Position numbers and translations under genes: made by a program. DNA of 64,000 nucleotides from Metarhizium brunneum (taxonomy: Eukaryota > Ascomycota > Sordariomycetes > Hypocreales > Clavicipitaceae), in the NCBI RefSeq assembly GCF_013426205.1, contig NC_089423.1:3472001-3536000 (forward strand), read 5' to 3'. The notes beneath the pieces are model-generated. The model searched no databases. It worked only from the letters and a program-made list of their open reading frames with translations, and had not been told where the DNA came from. Within the stretch, counting starts at the first letter, position 1. Each line of letters opens with the position of its first letter. Below are positions 58,282 to 64,000 of the stretch, piece by piece.

Positions 58282-59482
58282 TTAAATCTTTCCTGAAATC
58301 CAGTCCCTTTCCTTGTTCTTTGACATGCCTGCCGTGCCAGTGACTGGCAAACCGCGCTTCGTCAGCTCTTCCTCAATCACCTTCCATCGACCCAAGGCGG
58401 TCTCCCTGTCGATGGGTCCAATCTTGCGGCTGTGAACTTTGACATTGGCGAGTTCCTGAACGTCACTTCGTGTCTCCAACAGTTCAGCTAGCTTCTTAGG
58501 CTGGGGTTGCTTGGCAGCAAGAGTCAAGACGTGCCTGACGGTGTGCGCAGCGCCAAGTTTGGCATCGGCGATGAGGGTGCCTGTGAGCTGGTAAAGACGC
58601 TTGCGAAGCTATAAACTAGTCAGAAAACGGCTGGGTCGGTAAATGTTGGCTATGAATAGCACATACAGCGAATTTGAGCTGGTCATCCAGGACGAGGCCC
58701 TTCCATGACGCGTCCCACGTCTTGAGCATCTCGCGAGCCTCCTCGGGACGAATCCTCTCCGTTGCCTCCATCTCATCAGACTCGGCGGTGAGATTCTGCG
58801 CGATGGCAGCCACATCTCCCTTCAACGAGGCCTGGCTCCCTTGCACCTGAATCTCTGCCGCCAGCACCTGGTCCAGCTCGCTGCGAGGTCCCTCCCGCCA
58901 CTTCTTCGTCGCCCACTGTGAAAAGGCGCCAGTCTCCCGAAGAGCAAGAGCCTCGACGACGGCCTGTCGCAAGTAAACCTCGACAACATCCTTATCCACC
59001 ACCTTTTCTGCACTGCCGAACCCCCTGAATTCACTCTCTTCTCCCCAGTGGCCCTCCTGATCCCACCACGTGTTCAAGGTGCCAATCTCCTCGAGTCCTT
59101 CTGCCTCGGTAGCGGGGACATATGTCGGGTCTGAGGATGTCAACTCCTTCTCAGACGCCGCCTCGGTTCGCTTTGGCGGCAGTGTTAACCGAGACTCCAG
59201 AACCGCCGCAGGAGTCTTGTCGGTCCGCGGTTGGAACTCAAGTGCCTCTTCGGGCAGGTTCGAAGGGTCCTCGGGTTCTGGACGTTGCGTATAGGGGTCC
59301 TCTAGTCCAGGTGCCTCGCCCTTCCACAGCTTCGTACGAACCCATTCTGTATTCTTGCTTCTGGCGGCCCTCGTCGTCGAGACAGCTCGGCATGCGACGA
59401 AGGGTGCTCTGGGCGCCGACGAGGGTGTCGCTATCGCCAATTGCAAAGACGCGAGTCTCCGCACACGCGTTATTCTGGACAT
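58282..59482 (-). CDS. Mitochondrial large-subunit ribosomal protein mL50-like
   Basis: A structural protein of the mitochondrial ribosome large subunit (mL50, yeast MRPL13). Two exons, 58667-59482 and 58282-58608, give 380 residues. The N-terminus (MSRITRVRRLASLQLAIATP, then CRAVSTTRAARSKN) is a classic presequence. A Pro/Glu-rich middle contains LEEIGTLNTWWDQEGHWGEES, and the acidic helical part VVDKDVVEVYLRQAVVEALALRE precedes DDQLKFA|LRKRLYQLTGTLI across the splice. The end, TLAAKQPQPKKLAELL ... GRWKVIEEELTKRGLPVTG, is typical of the fungal protein. The frame is open upstream of 59482 without a better ATG. Family name is from memory; the mitochondrial location is clearer than the exact subunit. 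Confidence 0.75.
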
Positions 59483-59800
59483 AGTTGGCAGTTGTGGCTG
59501 TCGACGCACCCAGACCCGGCCAGGAGTTCGACAAGTGCAAATCGAGGTCGGGACAAGAACCTTCAATCCTGCGCGGCAAGAAAGAGTGCATTGGCTTACT
59601 TTTTTGGCGTGGCAGGCAGGGGACCAACCACATGCTGCGAGGCTGAGCTGGGTCCCATTTGTACCAGTGCTTCCTGGGTTTGACCCACCAGACACCAGAC
59701 ACCAGACACTTCAGAAGTATTGCGACAACTGCGACGGTGACCTCTCCGTCGTAGCTCCAACTCCATCTTCCTCGAAGCCACACATGCCGCGAGAACCACA
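59483..59800. promoter_or_regulatory. Divergent promoter of mL50 and Cys-rich membrane protein
   Basis: 318 bp shared by head-to-head genes. Holds a short tandem repeat of CCAGACA-type units (about 59688-59709). No other gene. Confidence 0.5.
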
Positions 59801-60375
59801 ATGGCCCGAATTCAGGCTCTGGCGCTGATATTGGCGAGTCTTTTGGCTCTTGTTTCAGCAAGCTGTACGTCTGTCTGGCATCAGGACCTTGATTTCACCG
59901 CTAACCCCGACTGTGACCAGCCGCTCCAACCTTTTGCAAGTGCACATGCTTTAAGAACAGCACAATCATCCCGTTGGGGCCCAAGGGAGAGTCGTCCGGT
60001 TCTCCGTCGAATTCTTTCCTCAGTTTTTCCCTTTTTTCCGAGTCGAATCCCTCCGGCGCCGCTGCTTCAGACGACGCAACCGACGATCAAGGTCTGAGCC
60101 GACGGTCATTGTCAACCTCATGCTCGGAATGTACCAAGTCGTTTTGCCTGAGCCAGGGAATCGATTTCTGCAAAGAGGCAAAGGAGGAGAATGTCGTCAC
60201 CATGTGCTTCCAGCGAGACAGTAACAAGGACAAGATCATTGTCTGGGGCTTCATCCTCGGAACAGTTGGCCTTCTTGGGTGGGCTGCTTTCAAGCGTGTC
60301 GTCGAAGTACGGGGCAAGAGGGCCATGTCCCGACAAGACATAAGCTATGCGCCAGTGAGCGGCGAGAGGCGGTAG
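59801..60375 (+). CDS. Cys-rich single-span membrane protein (172 aa), function unknown
   Basis: Two exons, 59801-59864 and 59921-60375, joined over a 56-nt GTACGT...GACCAG intron (the branch-like CTAAC is present). A signal peptide (MARIQALALILASLLALVSA) leads into SAPTFCKCTCFKNSTIIPLG, a Cys triplet with an N-glycosylation sequon. A Ser-rich part and a second Cys group (SCSECTKSFCLSQGIDFCKE ... VTMCFQ) follow. A single membrane helix (IIVWGFILGTVGLLGWAAF) and a basic cytosolic tail (KRVVEVRGKRAMSRQD) end the chain. Topology is type I, with the Cys groups outside. A similar Cys pattern occurs in conserved fungal membrane proteins, which I cannot name. A different acceptor at 59941 would break the frame. 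Confidence 0.78.
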
Positions 60376-60760
60376 CTCATGTGTATTTTAGACGACGACA
60401 CGACCTGTACATTTTTCAAAGTTATCGACGGCGTTTGTGGACATTTTGGGTTACCGCGTGTCGTGAAGCATGTCTGGATGTTGTTCACGAAAGGGCTTGA
60501 TTTTTGACACAATATCCACGAATACAAACCTAGAGACATATCTGAGGCACAAAATGTGTACTTCACTACTTTTGTGTCCTTCAATGACCATGTGTATACA
60601 ACTAATTTTTAGATGCAGGCCGACAGACCGCTCGACAAGTCTACGCAATTTTTTTTTTCCCTTGCTTAGATCCAACATGCGTTCTTGCACACGAAATTCA
60701 TTCCCTTTCATAATATCATCAACCTCCCACACACTTCTCTCATAACCTGGCATAAAAGAC
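60376..60760. other. Tail-to-tail spacer before DAHP synthase
   Basis: 3' flanks of convergent genes; a T-rich tract near 60640-60660. No gene seen. Confidence 0.5.
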
Positions 60761-62216
<1,456 letters not shown>

Positions 62217-62475
62217 CTTGAAGGTCTGGTCTGGAATTGGAGGTTGTGGTGAAGAGGAAATGTCGCGGACCAGATCGAGTCACAAGCTGATGAGCTACCC
62301 TACTACGGAGTACTTCCTGGTAACTTGATTAATTGGGTGGATTGGGCGGGACGAGAGGTTTCGGGCGGACGTGTGTGAAATGAGCAGAAGTCAATTGAAT
62401 GGGAGAGTTTGTCAACAGATCAAACTGGACTCGACCCTGGGCAACGATATTAAAGGGCTCGAGGACATGTTTAAA

Positions 62476-62482
62476 TGAGTCA
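62476..62482. promoter_or_regulatory. Gcn4/CPC1 site TGAGTCA upstream of DAHP synthase
   Basis: A perfect TGASTCA palindrome 260 nt before the ATG, with a half-match GAGTCA at 62277-62282, 61 nt before the ATG. Fungal amino-acid genes carry such elements for general (cross-pathway) control. Confidence 0.7.
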
Positions 62483-62786
62483 GAAACCATGAAGCATGTG
62501 CATGTCAACGATGTACAAGCCAAGGGACAACAGAAAAAAATCATGGATCGGAGCAGTTTCGGAGCGACCCCACCATGAAGCTGTGCAGGCCAATTACTGT
62601 CAATTGCTGTCAAATGTGGGCGACCATTTTGCTGCGAGCGGCCAGCGCTCTCCCACTTTCTCCCACATGCTCCCACTGGCCCCTCCAGGACCGACCAAGC
62701 CCACATCGTGTACCTCAAGTGGGCCCACTCGCGGCGCCTGGCAGTTCTTGAGCACGCAACATGCGCTCAGAATTTATGCACGCTAG

Positions 62787-62802
62787 TACGGAGTACGGAG
62801 TA
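62787..62802. repeat. Overlapping double TACGGAGTA
   Basis: Two copies share two bases (62787-62795 and 62794-62802). Confidence 0.8.
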
Positions 62803-63348
62803 AGGTCAACAACTGGTACCTTGGGTCGCAGGTCGGGCGTACCTGCCATCGTACGGCCGCGCCGCCGTCCACAGCCGTGACTAATGGGCCACCTCCTGTT
62901 GGGTTGCAGCCGCCTTATCCACAAACGTGTGAATAGCGCCCGTCGGTTAGTTGGTCGATCGCAAACACCATGTGCAAGGAAGGCCTCCTTATCTTGAGCT
63001 GGGCTGACGCTGGTAGACCGCCTTTGAGGTTTCCTGGCTCGTCCCCAATTCTCCCGCTGCACCCTCAAGTATCATGGAATACTACCCAGGTACATGCCTG
63101 CATGTCTGTATACCAGGTAACATTTGAACTTACTACCTAGGTAGGTGCCTAATGTATGCATAATACCTGCAGGCTCAGCTCCAATGCCGCAAGTAGATGC
63201 TATCAGTGCATCGGCATTGGTCCAGAAGCGGAACATATCTCCTAGGTACTCCGTACTGGTAGGGTGAAATGCTCGGCGGACTCACTTTTTTTTACTAGGT
63301 GCGCCTACCCCCCTACTATTTGCTGCATTTAAACTTTCCCTATATGTG

Positions 63349-63463
63349 AATTACTATAGTAAAATACTACTATATATATATACTTTAATAATTATGGTAT
63401 AATATACTTACCTATTATAAAGGATATGCTAATATGCGATAATATATTATATATAACATAAAG
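63349..63463. other. AT-rich island
   Basis: About 115 nt of nearly pure A/T (TATATATATATA, ATAATATATTATATATAACATAA) in an otherwise G+C-balanced region. It could be a remnant of a repeat degraded by C-to-T mutation (RIP) or simply low-complexity DNA. No open frame crosses it. Confidence 0.5.
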
Positions 63464-64000
63464 CCGAATAGCCAGGTACTTGGCGACGCGTGAGCGCTCT
63501 TAGCACAAAGAGTGAGCCTGCCGAGCAATTCACGTAGTAGGTACGCACTTGGCATTATTGAGAATAATGTCAAGAATGCGCACGCTGGAATTCTCGGCGG
63601 CCTTCTTATTTATACACTACAATCTGCTAATAACAGTCCATTTAAAATCAGAATGCTCCTTCCTCGAGTCGCATGTCAATGGAGAACCATCATTTTTGAT
63701 CCTCTTATTGTTTCTAAAAAAGTCTGGTGGCGGTACAGATACCCACAGTTGCGTCTAGGAGTGCAGGTCCTTGATAACGCTCAGCTGGCATCATCCACGC
63801 ATCAATGATTAACGTACGAGCTCGAAGTGCCACTGCATCTTCGTCGCAGTCACGCCACGGCATGTCTGTTGACGCGTCATGCGAACATTGAAGCAATTCT
63901 GAAACAGACGGAGACCTGGACTCTTGACATTTGGTGGCAGAGCAATGCCAGTCAGTAACTCCAAAACAACGAGACTCGACTGGCTCGTCTAGTTCACAGC

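Larger units (their letters stand above)
62217..64000. other. Right-hand intergenic region, no gene seen
   Basis: Promoter of DAHP synthase at left, then 1.2 kb with no protein-like frame. Exact TACGGAGTA-type words at 62304, 62787, 62794 and 63247, and CCTAGGTA words near 63135 and 63241. The frames at 63512-63808 look non-coding. Confidence 0.5.

Noticed and set aside
63512..63808. Open frame near the right edge
   Set aside because: Weak composition, several overlapping alternatives, and adjacent to the AT-rich island; not separable from noise.

Overview
The window looks like a chromosome segment of a filamentous ascomycete, most likely a sordariomycete and possibly Hypocreales. The signs are short GT..AG introns (mostly 50-90 nt), several Zn2Cys6 regulators, large MFS transporter families, a Neurospora-type copper metallothionein, a P450 related to the fungal CYP505 fusion enzymes, and gene-poor intergenic stretches full of short palindromic motifs. 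Introns break most genes, so the exon coordinates here were built by joining reading frames at plausible splice sites. They have not been tested against RNA or a database.

Layout, left to right. 1-11.4 kb: a partial YIP1 gene, a small GPI-type wall protein, a small unknown protein, a Trf4/Cid14-type poly(A) polymerase, a zinc/PLP D-serine dehydratase (DSD1) and, tail-to-tail with it, a RidA imine deaminase. 12.4-18.6 kb: an organic-anion type MFS transporter, a Zn2Cys6 regulator and a mitochondrial acyl-CoA dehydrogenase. 18.9-27.7 kb: the most striking block, a secreted glycoside hydrolase that I read as a GH162-type endo-beta-1,2-glucanase, a Zn2Cys6 regulator, an intracellular GH1 beta-glucosidase and an MFS sugar porter, arranged as two head-to-head pairs. 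28-35.8 kb: intron-rich dihydroorotase (URA4), an MFS sugar/polyol porter, a frameshifted xylitol/sorbitol-type dehydrogenase and a P-loop kinase. 35.8-47 kb: a long non-coding stretch, an unknown Pro-rich protein, a stand-alone CYP505-like P450 heme domain, DPM3, an unknown coiled-coil protein and a decayed Zn2Cys6 regulator. 47.7-62.2 kb: housekeeping genes (OXLD-type mitochondrial protein, xanthine phosphoribosyltransferase, intron-containing tRNA-Leu(CAA), an unknown membrane protein, a Pex24/dysferlin-type peroxin, a 29-residue copper metallothionein, mitochondrial ribosomal protein mL50, a Cys-rich membrane protein, and DAHP synthase with a Gcn4/CPC1 site). 62.2-64 kb: no gene, with an AT-rich island.

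Working together: the 18.9-27.7 kb block reads as a complete utilisation locus (extracellular glucanase, uptake, intracellular beta-glucosidase, regulator), plausibly for beta-1,2-glucan/sophorose. DSD1 and RidA form a second logical pair, because D-serine dehydration yields the reactive enamine/imine that RidA hydrolyses. The URA4-distal trio of porter, polyol dehydrogenase and kinase may be a polyol catabolic group whose dehydrogenase is broken in this assembly.

A 9-bp palindrome-related word (TACGGAGTA/TACTCCGTA) occurs at least 17 times, always between genes.
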